The notes below the pieces were generated by a model. The model did not search any database. It was given only the letters and a program-made list of their open reading frames with translations, and was not told where the DNA came from. This document shows, one piece after another, positions 24,299-32,667 of a DNA stretch of 36,866 bases. Every line of letters starts with the position of its first letter. Positions within the stretch are counted from its first letter, which is position 1. A program made the position numbers and the translations under genes. Source of the DNA: Planctomycetota bacterium (lineage in GTDB: Bacteria; Planctomycetota; Planctomycetia; Planctomycetales; Planctomycetaceae); NCBI GenBank assembly GCA_030836185.1, contig JAURQH010000064.1:1-36866 (forward strand). Direction: 5' to 3'.

Positions 24299-25351
24299 GT
24301 GACCGAGAAAGTCGTCATTATCGGATCCGGCCCGGCTGGATGGGCTGCTGCAATCTATACCGCCCGTGCTAATCTTGAACCTGTTGTGGTTGAAGGAGAA
24401 GGCACTCAGGAAAACTGGGATCTCGGTCGTCCGCCACTTGGGCAACTCGCGACAACAACAGAAGTTGAAAACTATCCAGGCTTTCCTGCGGGCGATCTCA
24501 CGGCCTATATGGACGATGCGATTGATGCATCAACCCGCAAATATATGGCTCCTCATCAAAAAGAGGGAGTCTCTGGCCCCGAGTTGATGGAACTTCAAAA
24601 ACAACAGGCCAAAAACTTCGGTACACGAATCATCTCTGCCGACGTCACAGAAGCCGATCTTTCGCAACGTCCCTTCAAAATGAAATTATCTAACGGTGAT
24701 GAGATTGTTGCCGAAACGATCATCGTTGCCACCGGAGCACGTGCCAATTATCTCGGACTCGAGTCCGAAAAGACATTCCGCAACATGGGTGTCTCCGCCT
24801 GTGCCGTGTGCGATGGCGCCTTACCTCGGTTCCGGGATAAACCACTCGTGGTGGTCGGCGGTGGAGACTCTGCAATGGAAGAGTCTGACTACTTGGCGAA
24901 GTATGCTTCGAAAGTTTACATCGTTCATCGTCGTGATGAATTTCGTGCCAGTAAAATCATGGCAGAACGAGCGATCAACAATCCCAAAATCGAAGTCAAA
25001 TGGAACTCTCAGATTGATGAAGTTCTGGGAGACAACGAAAATGGTGTGACGGGCGTCCGCATTCGTAGTACCTCGGACGACTCGCAAACGGAAGAGCTGG
25101 ACGCCTCCGGCTACTTTGCCGCCATTGGACACACTCCCAACACCGATTTTCTCGATGGACAGCTTAAAACAGACGAGAAAGGATATTTAGTCTGGACCGA
25201 ACATTTTCGCACTAATACTAGTGTTGAAGCTGTTTTTGCGGCGGGTGACTGTGCCGACAGCAATTATCGTCAAGCCATCACAGCAGCCGGAACCGGATGT
25301 ATGGCCGCACTCGATGCCGAACGCTGGCTGTCAGCCCAGGGATTACATTAA
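24299..25351 (+). CDS. trxB: Thioredoxin-disulfide reductase
   Basis: This 350-residue FAD/NADPH enzyme reduces thioredoxin. The FAD-binding [20 protein letters not shown] starts at residue 9, [12 protein letters not shown] is near 52, and [14 protein letters not shown] is near 141. The redox-active pair is C168/C171 ([10 protein letters not shown]). The NADPH site is [12 protein letters not shown] near 184, and FAAGDCAD near the C-terminus binds FAD again. It is about 30 residues longer than E. coli TrxB. The extra residues lie after strand beta2 (near 34-46, [14 protein letters not shown]) and near 75-95 ([15 protein letters not shown]). The start is a GTG with a good RBS. It heads a plus-strand series that runs through to glyQS. 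Confidence 0.95.
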   Translation: MTEKVVIIGSGPAGWAAAIYTARANLEPVVVEGEGTQENWDLGRPPLGQLATTTEVENYPGFPAGDLTAYMDDAIDASTRKYMAPHQKEGVSGPELMELQKQQAKNFGTRIISADVTEADLSQRPFKMKLSNGDEIVAETIIVATGARANYLGLESEKTFRNMGVSACAVCDGALPRFRDKPLVVVGGGDSAMEESDYLAKYASKVYIVHRRDEFRASKIMAERAINNPKIEVKWNSQIDEVLGDNENGVTGVRIRSTSDDSQTEELDASGYFAAIGHTPNTDFLDGQLKTDEKGYLVWTEHFRTNTSVEAVFAAGDCADSNYRQAITAAGTGCMAALDAERWLSAQGLH

Positions 25352-25423
25352 CCCACAAGATTTGAGCCGCCTGCGCAAGCTGGCCGGGCATGTGCATTAT
25401 CTACTTAACAAGGTCCGCGCAAT

Positions 25424-26581
25424 ATGCTCACCGAACAAGGCTGCAAACAACGTCGCCGTCGATTGTGGGAGTCACTTTCCGAGGATATTGAATGGGTGTT
25501 GATTGCCGATCCGCGACACGTCCACTACTTCGCGAACTACTGGATCAACCCGCTCAGTTTCTCAACATCTGAACGTGGATTGCTTCTTTTAGAGCGTGAC
25601 GGAAACGCCACTCTTTTTGAAGACAATTTCACAGGCAAGTCCCTCAACCCGACAAAACCGCATGTGGACCGCATTGTGACCGAGTCTTGGTATGATCACA
25701 CTCATTCGATTATTAACCGAGACCATGCCCTGTTCATCGCACTGAAATCTGTCGCCGAACATCTGAAAGATCGCTTCGGAGTGATCGAAGCTGAATGGCT
25801 ACCTGTCGGAGCGCAGGAAGTACTCAACCTTAACAGTCAAGAGCGGTCAGCCTCAGAACAACATCTCGATCTCGGTTCATTGATTCGACATCTCCGTCGT
25901 CAGAAACATGACGACGAATTGGAATTGATTCGCAAATGTATGGCTGCCGGAGACGCCGGACATGCCAAGGCTCTGAATATTGTTGAAGCGGGCATGTCTG
26001 AATTAGAGGTCTATCAGCATATTCTGCAAGCCGCGACAGAAGAAGCCGAGCGTCCGGTGATACTGTATGGTGACTTTCGGGCAACAAATCGTAAAACACC
26101 AAAAGCGGCTGGACTTCCAACAAATTACGAACTGCGCCAAGGGGACATGCTCATTCTCGACTTTTCAGTCACCATGGATTGCTACCGCAGTGACTTTACA
26201 AACACAATTGCCGTCGGCGGAGCGACTGACGAACAGGTCATGTTGTTCAAACTGGTCGAAGCCGCGATGAAAGCCGGAGAAGATACTTTGAAAGCAGGCG
26301 TTGCCGCTAAAGACGTTTACGCGGCCACAGCAACCCCTCTCAGAGAATCTGGATATGCCGACACCTGGACTTCGCATGCCGGTCATGGTTTGGGACTCGG
26401 CCACCCCGAAGCCCCTGTGATCGTTCCCGAAAGTACCGACACATTACTTGCCGGAGACGTTGTGACTCTTGAACCGGCACTTTATGTAGAGGGCATAGGC
26501 GGTATCCGCATCGAACACAATTATCTGATCACAGACGACGGCTATGAACGGCTCAGCAATCATCATATCTGCTTGGGATAA
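25424..26581 (+). CDS. M24-family Xaa-Pro aminopeptidase/dipeptidase
   Basis: This is a 385-residue cytoplasmic metallopeptidase. The N-terminal creatinase-like domain (WVLIADPRHVHYFANYW) occupies about residues 1-155. The pita-bread domain carries the five expected metal ligands: D246 (LILDFSV), D257 (YRSDFTN), H321 (SHAGHGLGLGHPE), E350 (VTLEPALY) and E364 (IRIEHNY). It should release N-terminal residues ahead of proline or split X-Pro dipeptides (PepP/PepQ group). The first metal residue sits in a LDFS context rather than the more common DxG, a minor difference. It begins 72 bases after trxB on the same strand; bioF follows after 150 bases with no evident terminator. Confidence 0.92.
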   Translation: MLTEQGCKQRRRRLWESLSEDIEWVLIADPRHVHYFANYWINPLSFSTSERGLLLLERDGNATLFEDNFTGKSLNPTKPHVDRIVTESWYDHTHSIINRDHALFIALKSVAEHLKDRFGVIEAEWLPVGAQEVLNLNSQERSASEQHLDLGSLIRHLRRQKHDDELELIRKCMAAGDAGHAKALNIVEAGMSELEVYQHILQAATEEAERPVILYGDFRATNRKTPKAAGLPTNYELRQGDMLILDFSVTMDCYRSDFTNTIAVGGATDEQVMLFKLVEAAMKAGEDTLKAGVAAKDVYAATATPLRESGYADTWTSHAGHGLGLGHPEAPVIVPESTDTLLAGDVVTLEPALYVEGIGGIRIEHNYLITDDGYERLSNHHICLG

Positions 26582-26731
26582 ATATCATGTTCTTACAACC
26601 TGAGTCGATCATTTTCACGCCGGTATCACCGGTCCTACGCTGACTGACCAACTTTCATAATTCACGACATCCCTGATTCTGCTGGAACCAGCCCCAGCCA
26701 ACGACTTGGATCATCGACAACAACGACCATC

Positions 26732-27895
26732 ATGTCATCACCCCTTGACTGGATTCCCGACGAACTGACGCGATTACGCGAGCAGTCTCTCTACCGAGAG
26801 TCGCGAAATGTCACGGCACTAGGAAACGGTCGTTGTGAAATTGCTGGGCAAATTTTGATCGACTTTGGTTCTAACGATTACCTGAACCTTGCCACCTCGA
26901 ACGCACTTAAAGAGGCCGGTACAGTCGCCATTCAAAAACAGGGTCTCGGTGCCAGAGCCAGCGCACTCATTACTGGGCGACATCCCGAATATCAACGACT
27001 CTGCGAGGCACTTTCCGAATTCGAAAAAACGGACGATGTCATTCTTTTCCCCACCGGCTACATGGCCAACGTCGGAACAATTTCTGCTCTTGTTGATTCG
27101 GAGGATGCTGTTTTTTGTGATCGACTGAATCATGCAAGTCTCGTGGATGGCTGTCGTCTGTCCCGAGCAAAATTTCGCGTGTATCCTCACCGTGATCTTA
27201 CCGTCCTCAATCGCGAGCTTGAGAAAGCATCTGACGTACGTCGAAAATTGATCGTCACCGATGGTCTGTTTAGCATGGACGGCGACTTGGCTCCGCTACC
27301 GGAACTATGGGAGCTATCTCAAAAACATGATGCAATGCTACTCGTCGATGAGGCCCACGCCACTGGTGTTTTGGGAGAGCATGGACGAGGCAGTGTCGAA
27401 CACTTCGACCTCGAAGACCAACCCATCATTCGAGTGGGTACTCTGAGTAAAGCCATCGGCTGCCTGGGTGGTTTCGTCACTGGCTCTCAGGATTTCATTG
27501 ACTACCTGCGCAACAAAGCCGGAACACAAATTTACTCCACAGGCCTTCCCGCTGTGATCTGTGCAGCAGCGTCAGCCGCGATTGAACAAATCATAACCAA
27601 TCCTCAACAGCGGATAACATCGCAGTCATTGAGCGATCTGCTCCGAGCTGAACTAACCGCACAGAATATCGACTATGCAGCCGGCTCCTGCGGCCCCATC
27701 GTCCCGGTCATTCTCAACGATGCGGCCCTGGCCCTTTCCGTTTCCGACAAACTCCAGGAAGCGGGTTTCTTCGTCCCTGCAATCCGCCCTCCTACTGTTC
27801 CTGCGGAAACTTCTCGCCTGCGCATCACCATTTCCACCTCACATACAGAAGAGGATCTCCGTTCGCTGGTCAGTCAGTTACGAGGCATGTTATAA
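26732..27895 (+). CDS. bioF: 8-amino-7-oxononanoate synthase-like alpha-oxoamine synthase
   Basis: This 387-residue PLP enzyme of the alpha-oxoamine synthase family shows LIDFGSNDYLNLA at 42-54, GARASALITGRHPEYQRLCE at 73-92, H134 in RLNHASLVDG, D206/H209 in LLVDEAHATGVLGEHGRG and the PLP lysine K240 in GTLSKAIGCLGG. BioF condenses pimeloyl-ACP/CoA with alanine in biotin synthesis. The same family includes KBL (2-amino-3-ketobutyrate CoA ligase), serine palmitoyltransferase and ALA synthase. No other bio gene lies in the window, so biotin synthesis is likely but not proven by context. The next gene, an alpha/beta hydrolase, starts one base after the stop and is probably translationally coupled. 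Confidence 0.88.
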   Translation: MSSPLDWIPDELTRLREQSLYRESRNVTALGNGRCEIAGQILIDFGSNDYLNLATSNALKEAGTVAIQKQGLGARASALITGRHPEYQRLCEALSEFEKTDDVILFPTGYMANVGTISALVDSEDAVFCDRLNHASLVDGCRLSRAKFRVYPHRDLTVLNRELEKASDVRRKLIVTDGLFSMDGDLAPLPELWELSQKHDAMLLVDEAHATGVLGEHGRGSVEHFDLEDQPIIRVGTLSKAIGCLGGFVTGSQDFIDYLRNKAGTQIYSTGLPAVICAAASAAIEQIITNPQQRITSQSLSDLLRAELTAQNIDYAAGSCGPIVPVILNDAALALSVSDKLQEAGFFVPAIRPPTVPAETSRLRITISTSHTEEDLRSLVSQLRGML

Positions 27896-27896
27896 C

Positions 27897-28772
27897 ATGT
27901 CAATGAACGACGAAATCTGGCGTAAAGAATATCCGTTTGAATCGAATCATCTCGATCTTGATGGACACAAATACCATTACATTGACGAAGGGGAGGGGAC
28001 TCCCATCCTCTTCGTTCACGGCAATCCGACCTGGAGTTTTGCCTTCCGTAAACTGGTTGCCGGTCTCTCTGACGATTATCGCTGTATTGCCGTCGATCAC
28101 ATCGGCTGCGGCCTGTCGGACAAACCTCAAAATTACGAATACCGGCTCGCCAGACACATCGATAATCTCTGCCAATTGATTGAAGAACTCGAACTCGACA
28201 ACATAACACTGGCCGCTCACGACTGGGGTGGAGCCATCGGCATGGGAGCGGCCGTCCGCATGGCTGCCCGGATCTCGAAAATTGTGTTGATGAACACAGC
28301 CGCGTTCCCGTCCAACTTTATTCCCAAAAGAATTGCCGCCTGTCGCATTCCAATACTGGGAGCCATTGGAGTCCGTGGATTCAATGCATTCGCTGGCGCT
28401 GCAATCACTCAAGCCATCGCCGATAAGAAAACATGGACACTCGCCTCGAAAGCAGGATACCTGGCACCTTACAACACATGGGCCAATCGCGTCGCCGTGC
28501 ACCGGTTTGTTCAGGACATTCCGATGAACTCCAAGCACGCCAGTTACGACACACTACAAAACATTGCCGATCATCTCGATTTATTTAACGATACGCCGAT
28601 CAAGTTGATCTGGGGAATGCAGGATTGGTGTTTCAATCCAGACTTCCTGAGACGCTTCCAACAAATCTGGCCACATGCGGAAGCAGTGGAACTCGGTCAC
28701 GCCTCCCATTATTTATTTGAAGACGATCCTGAGCGGTTAATCAACGAAATCAGGAAGCTTGTAGAAGGATAA
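27897..28772 (+). CDS. Alpha/beta hydrolase with Asp nucleophile, haloalkane dehalogenase/OleB-like
   Basis: This 291-residue protein starts at the ATG one base after bioF; the same frame extends back inside bioF but that part is an overlap artefact. The core shows LFVHGNPTWSFAFR at 39-51 (N43 is a halide or oxyanion contact in dehalogenases), VDHIGCGLSDKP at 67-77 and the nucleophile elbow AAHDWGGAIG with D109 in place of serine, with W110 beside it. D243 (WGMQDWCFNPDF) is the likely acid and H271 (ASHYLFED) the base. This layout is that of the haloalkane dehalogenase family, including OleB beta-lactone decarboxylases. BioH function is excluded because it needs a Ser nucleophile. The substrate is unknown. 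Confidence 0.88.
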   Translation: MSMNDEIWRKEYPFESNHLDLDGHKYHYIDEGEGTPILFVHGNPTWSFAFRKLVAGLSDDYRCIAVDHIGCGLSDKPQNYEYRLARHIDNLCQLIEELELDNITLAAHDWGGAIGMGAAVRMAARISKIVLMNTAAFPSNFIPKRIAACRIPILGAIGVRGFNAFAGAAITQAIADKKTWTLASKAGYLAPYNTWANRVAVHRFVQDIPMNSKHASYDTLQNIADHLDLFNDTPIKLIWGMQDWCFNPDFLRRFQQIWPHAEAVELGHASHYLFEDDPERLINEIRKLVEG

Positions 28773-28797
28773 AGTATTCACCAGCAAGAATTCCCCC

Positions 28798-28817
28798 CTG
28801 CCGATTACCATCGGCGG
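28798..28817 (+). terminator. Hairpin between the alpha/beta hydrolase gene and comB
   Basis: CTGCCGAT (28798-28805) pairs with ATCGGCGG (28810-28817) around a TACC loop: eight pairs with one G-U. It is followed by CTATAAAAATATAAC and not by a T run, so it is at best a weak terminator. It may reduce read-through or stabilise a processed 3' end ahead of comB. Confidence 0.3.
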
Positions 28818-28880
28818 CTATAAAAATATAACAACGTCCACATTGCTTAAACGCATTTTCCTCTCGATTCACTTCCCGCC

Positions 28881-29651
28881 ATGCCACCCAACATCAACGT
28901 CCATCTCTTACCCGTTCTGTTTCAACCGAAAGAACTGCTCGGCGGGACGGCAGTCATCATCGATATTTTGCGAGCTTCGACGACAATCTGTCATGCTTTA
29001 GATGCAGGAGCGTCTCGAGTGATTCCGTGCCTCACGGTTGAAGAAGCACGTGAATTATCGACCGTAGGGTCCGCTGTGCGGACCAAGCTCAACCTCGATG
29101 CGAACGAACAGGTTCTCCTCGGCGGTGAACGGGGCGGCGTCAAAATTGAAGGCTTTGACCTCACTAACACGCCGACCGAATACACACCAGAGAAAGTGAA
29201 AGACAAGACCGTTCTGTTCACAACGACCAACGGCACAAAAGCCCTCCATCATTCCGCACAGGCTGAAGAGGTGATCATAGGAGCCTTCGTGAACCTCTCC
29301 GCTGTGATTGAGTGTCTGACCAACCAGAACCGGCCGATTCATCTCGTCTGTGCCGGGACAAACGGAGCCATTTCCGGCGAGGATGTCTTATTTGCCGGGG
29401 CGGTTGTTGCTGGACTGTTGAAAAAAAAGCCTAATATTGAACTCGAAAACGACAGTACTCGGCTGGCGTTGGACTTTTGGCGCTCAAACTCGCAAAATGA
29501 GGCACAATTCCGGCAAGCGATGCTCGACAGTCAAGGAGGAAGAAACTTGCAGAAACTCGGTCTGACTGCCGATATCGAACGAGCCGGAGACCGCGATCTG
29601 TTTGATTTTGTGCCGATCTGGAACAAACAGAGCAACGCCATCACCCAATGA
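28881..29651 (+). CDS. comB: 2-phosphosulfolactate phosphatase-like (ComB family)
   Basis: This 256-residue Mg-dependent phosphatase-family protein has the ComB motifs: AVIIDILRASTTICHAL at 25-41, LLGGERGGVKIEGFDLTNTP at about 74-93, VLFTTTNGTKALHH at about 106-119, IIGAFVNLSAV near 130 and LVCAGTNGAISGEDVLFAGA at about 153-172. In methanogens ComB hydrolyses 2-phosphosulfolactate to sulfolactate in coenzyme M synthesis. Bacterial homologues are common without the rest of that pathway. No comA, comC or sulfolactate genes are visible here, so the physiological substrate is uncertain. It precedes glyQS by 45 bases and is probably co-transcribed with it. Confidence 0.9.
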   Translation: MPPNINVHLLPVLFQPKELLGGTAVIIDILRASTTICHALDAGASRVIPCLTVEEARELSTVGSAVRTKLNLDANEQVLLGGERGGVKIEGFDLTNTPTEYTPEKVKDKTVLFTTTNGTKALHHSAQAEEVIIGAFVNLSAVIECLTNQNRPIHLVCAGTNGAISGEDVLFAGAVVAGLLKKKPNIELENDSTRLALDFWRSNSQNEAQFRQAMLDSQGGRNLQKLGLTADIERAGDRDLFDFVPIWNKQSNAITQ

Positions 29652-29696
29652 CTTTTCGTACTTTTTTACTTTTCCCACTTTTTGAACATCACTGCC

Positions 29697-31343
29697 ATGC
29701 CCAAATCCATGGACGAAATTGTCTCGCTCTGTAAACGGCGAGGATTCATCTTTCAAGATTCCGATATCTACGGTGGCCAAAACGGCTTCTGGGATTACGG
29801 TCCGCTCGGCATGTTGCTCAAACGCAATGTCCGTAATGTCTGGTATGAAGACATGGTCGACTTTCATAATGAACTGGTCGCCCCGAACGGCGCTCCCGAA
29901 GCGTATCAGATGGTCGGTGTCGAAACGGCACTCATCATGCACCCGCAAGTCTGGAAGTGTTCCGGCCATTACGATCTGTTCCACGACATGATGGTCGATT
30001 GTCGCGAATCAAAAAAACGCTATCGCCACGATCACATCAAAGGTCGCTGGGTCACCGGCACTCATAAGAAGAATGAAGAAGCTGGTCCCGAAACCGTCTT
30101 TATCACGGCGGTTGATTCTGAAGACGTGCAAACTGATCTCGATGCGAATGCACTACGATATTTCGGTCTCAAAAAGAAGTATCTGGAGAAACTGGACTGG
30201 GAGGGAGAAACAACCCCGCTGCCCGAACTCCCTGAAGACAAATTGACCGAAGTCGTTGGTCCCGATGTCACCTCTAAAGGGACATTGACCGAGCAGCGCG
30301 AATTCAACCTGATGTTCAAAACGACTCTCGGCGCTTTGGGCGGCGAAGACGATGCCGCCTTTTTGCGGCCCGAAACCGCGCAAGGTATTTTCGTCAACTT
30401 CAAGAACATTGTTGATACCAGCCGTGTGAAAGTTCCGTTTGGAGTCGCTCAGGTCGGTAAGAGTTTTCGTAATGAAATTACGCCGCGGAACTTTACCTTC
30501 CGTTCACGCGAGTTCGAACAGATGGAAATCGAATTCTTCTGTGCTCCAGATGAATCGGCCAAGTGGTACACCTTCTGGCGAGACAAACGATACCAGTGGT
30601 ATCAGGATCTCGGTATCTCCCAAGACAATCTGATTCTGCGAGATCACCACAAAGAAGAACTCGCCCACTATTCGGTCGGTACAGCCGACATTGAATATGC
30701 TTTTCCATTCCTCGAAGCGGGCGAATATGGCGAACTCGAAGGGATCGCTCACCGCGGCGACTTCGATCTACGTTCGCACACCGAAGGTAAACTCAAGAAA
30801 GAAGGCGATGAACTGGTTGTCGAACTCGACGAGCACGGCCAACCGAAACATCGAGGCAGCGGCAAAGACCTCTCGTACTTCAACGACGAGACCCGCGAGC
30901 GATTCGTGCCGCACGTCATTGAACCTTCTGCCGGTGCTGATCGAGGCACATTGGCATTCATCTGTGAGGCTTACCATGAAGACGAACAACCTGACGAGAA
31001 AGGCAAAATGCAAACGCGGACCGTGATGAAGTTCCACCCGCGTCTCGCTCCGATCAAAGCAGCCATCTTCCCGTTGATGAAGAAAGATGGCCAACCGGAA
31101 ATAGCCCAAGAGATCTACGGAGCCCTCAAAGCCGCCGGTATCTCTTGCCAGTACGATCAAGCGGGAGTGATTGGTCGACGCTATCGCCGTCAAGATGAAA
31201 TCGGTACGCCATACTGCTTGACGGTTGATTACGACACTGCCGACGACAATTGCGTGACACTCCGCGACCGCGACTCACTAGAACAGGAACGCGTTCCCGT
31301 GGACCAAGTTGTGTCAGAAATCACCGCCCGGCTGAACGGTTAA
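29697..31343 (+). CDS. glyQS: Glycyl-tRNA synthetase, alpha2 (single-chain) type
   Basis: From the ATG at 29697 the protein is 548 residues; a TTG five codons earlier is in frame. It is the dimeric class-II form found in Gram-positives, archaea and eukaryotes, not the alpha2beta2 GlyQ/GlyS of proteobacteria. Visible segments are RRGFIFQDSDIYGGQNGFWD near 14, FLRPETAQGIFVNFKN near 222 (motif 2 entry), GKSFRNEITPRNFTFRSREF near 248, ELEGIAHRGDFDLRSHTEG near 345 (glycine recognition) and a C-terminal anticodon-binding domain from about 430 (AQEIYGALKAAGISCQYD). The insertion after VWKCSGHYDLF has a single Cys (VDCRESKKRYR) where many homologues have CxxC. It charges tRNA-Gly with glycine. Confidence 0.93.
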   Translation: MPKSMDEIVSLCKRRGFIFQDSDIYGGQNGFWDYGPLGMLLKRNVRNVWYEDMVDFHNELVAPNGAPEAYQMVGVETALIMHPQVWKCSGHYDLFHDMMVDCRESKKRYRHDHIKGRWVTGTHKKNEEAGPETVFITAVDSEDVQTDLDANALRYFGLKKKYLEKLDWEGETTPLPELPEDKLTEVVGPDVTSKGTLTEQREFNLMFKTTLGALGGEDDAAFLRPETAQGIFVNFKNIVDTSRVKVPFGVAQVGKSFRNEITPRNFTFRSREFEQMEIEFFCAPDESAKWYTFWRDKRYQWYQDLGISQDNLILRDHHKEELAHYSVGTADIEYAFPFLEAGEYGELEGIAHRGDFDLRSHTEGKLKKEGDELVVELDEHGQPKHRGSGKDLSYFNDETRERFVPHVIEPSAGADRGTLAFICEAYHEDEQPDEKGKMQTRTVMKFHPRLAPIKAAIFPLMKKDGQPEIAQEIYGALKAAGISCQYDQAGVIGRRYRRQDEIGTPYCLTVDYDTADDNCVTLRDRDSLEQERVPVDQVVSEITARLNG

Positions 31344-31364
31344 TGGACTCATCAGATCTTGTAG

Positions 31365-31382
31365 GGCAGGGGCCTCCCTGCC
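31365..31382. repeat. GC-rich palindrome between convergent genes, possible dispersed repeat or bidirectional terminator
   Basis: GGCAGGG (31365-31371) and CCCTGCC (31376-31382) form a perfect 7-bp stem with a GCCT loop, preceded by TTGTAG. It lies in the 49-base gap between the glyQS stop and the convergent esterase stop. No T run follows on either strand. GTAGGGCAGG...CTGCC-type palindromes occur, as I recall, as dispersed intergenic repeats in some planctomycete genomes; only one copy is visible here. Confidence 0.4.
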
Positions 31383-31392
31383 GAGAGTGTCC

Positions 31393-32619
31393 TCACTTCC
31401 CCTGATAGTCACTGCTGACAGTCAGCTTGCCGCTGTTGACGTTGATGAACCAGCCGACCGTGCCTTTTGGCAGCTTCGATGTGACAATCCATTGGTCGCC
31501 CTTGTTCTGCAATTGAGCGGCTTGAGACAGCCATTCGCGATCACCCGTGAATCCAGTCTCCAGGGTGTAAATCAACGTCGCTTTGTCGAGCGGTTTTGTG
31601 GAACTGAATTTCACAGAGAGTTGTCCGTCGGCAACGTCGATATCTTCATAATTCGCCCACGGCTTGCCGGTCTCGACCACACTCTTCGCAAACGCGTAAC
31701 TGTCAGCAGGACGCCAACCTGCTTGATGAGAATGTCCCATGCCGGGAATGAGGGAGACCATATTCGGCCCTTTGGTGGCCTGATAACAGGCCCTTTGACA
31801 ATCAAGAGGAAAGTGACTGTCCTTAGGCCACGATAGCCACTGGACCGGCATCTTCACGCGCCTCATCCAGTTCATCGGGTCGTAAACCTGCTTGTAGACT
31901 TCGTTATTGCCGAGAGCGCGTCCCCATTGATTGTCGGAGTCGAATAAATGTCCACAGCCATAAGTGGGAATCGCGAAAGCAAAGCGATCATCGATTCCGA
32001 TTACTCCAGACGTAATCACACCACCCCACGAAATGCCCATGAGTCCCACTTTGGTCTCATCGACTTCGGGCAAGGACCGTAACAAACTATTCGCCAGCAC
32101 TGTCTGCGCGAGTGCCTGATACATCCACTGTTCTTTGAGTGGCTTATCGGTGTCATCGAAGATGCCGGTTCGTCTCGGACCTGCCCACTCGTGTTGTTGC
32201 CACGGAGGACGTTTCGCATCCGTCCCTTGCACTCGTCGATCAAGTTGGCCTTCGACGGCAATACTAATGGCAGCGAAGCCCTGAGAATTCCACAATTCGA
32301 CCCATTCCTTGAAAGCAGTTCCTCCACCACCATGGACGAGAACGATGCCGGGGACTTTGTTCTCCTTGGAGGCATTGTCTGGCAGACCGATCCAGGCAAA
32401 GACACGAGTCGGTTTTCCCTCGTATTCAATTCCATCATAGAATATATCCTTGAGAGTATTACCACGATTAAATGTGTATCCCAGATGAGTCTTTGGCGGT
32501 TCGATCAACTCGCCGAGAGCCTGCAATTGATCACGCAATTTCGCGTAATTAGCCTCCTGCGCAGAGAGCAGGGCGGGGGAGAATAACAGTAAGGTCAGAA
32601 TGCAGAGTGTGTGTTTCAT
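31393..32619 (-). CDS. Exported alpha/beta hydrolase, acetylxylan-esterase/dienelactone-hydrolase-like
   Basis: From the ATG at 32619 (an in-frame TTG lies 12 codons upstream) the protein is 408 residues with a clear signal peptide, MKHTLCILTLLLFSPALLSA, likely cut before QEAN. The hydrolase core has GIVLVHGGGGTAFKEWVELW near 91-110, the nucleophile elbow LMGISWGG with S197, and a likely catalytic histidine in IPGMGHSHQAGW. The C-terminal 90 residues (DGQLSVKFSSTKPLDKATLI and after) form a beta-sandwich-like appendage seen in planctomycete acetylxylan esterase/PhoPQ-type hydrolases. It is probably a periplasmic carbohydrate deacetylase or esterase. It follows the YiiX-like hydrolase gene by 48 bases. 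Confidence 0.85.
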   Translation of the reverse strand: MKHTLCILTLLLFSPALLSAQEANYAKLRDQLQALGELIEPPKTHLGYTFNRGNTLKDIFYDGIEYEGKPTRVFAWIGLPDNASKENKVPGIVLVHGGGGTAFKEWVELWNSQGFAAISIAVEGQLDRRVQGTDAKRPPWQQHEWAGPRRTGIFDDTDKPLKEQWMYQALAQTVLANSLLRSLPEVDETKVGLMGISWGGVITSGVIGIDDRFAFAIPTYGCGHLFDSDNQWGRALGNNEVYKQVYDPMNWMRRVKMPVQWLSWPKDSHFPLDCQRACYQATKGPNMVSLIPGMGHSHQAGWRPADSYAFAKSVVETGKPWANYEDIDVADGQLSVKFSSTKPLDKATLIYTLETGFTGDREWLSQAAQLQNKGDQWIVTSKLPKGTVGWFINVNSGKLTVSSDYQGK

Positions 32620-32667
32620 GATGTTTATTATCGCATGCAAATTCGGTGTGATCAAGGAAAGAACCAG

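Noticed and set aside
24187-24372. A 61-codon frame overlapping the start of trxB.
   Set aside because: It lies in another frame over the trxB leader and start, with Cys-rich low-similarity sequence and no RBS.
27675-27896. Apparent N-terminal extension of the alpha/beta hydrolase reaching back inside bioF.
   Set aside because: The extension is Ser/Pro/Arg-rich translation of bioF in another frame; homology starts at the ATG at 27897, one base after the bioF stop.
26732-28772. Biotin operon (bioF-bioH).
   Set aside because: The second gene has an Asp nucleophile (HDWGG) and lacks the GxSxG elbow needed for BioH; no bioA, bioB, bioC or bioD is present.
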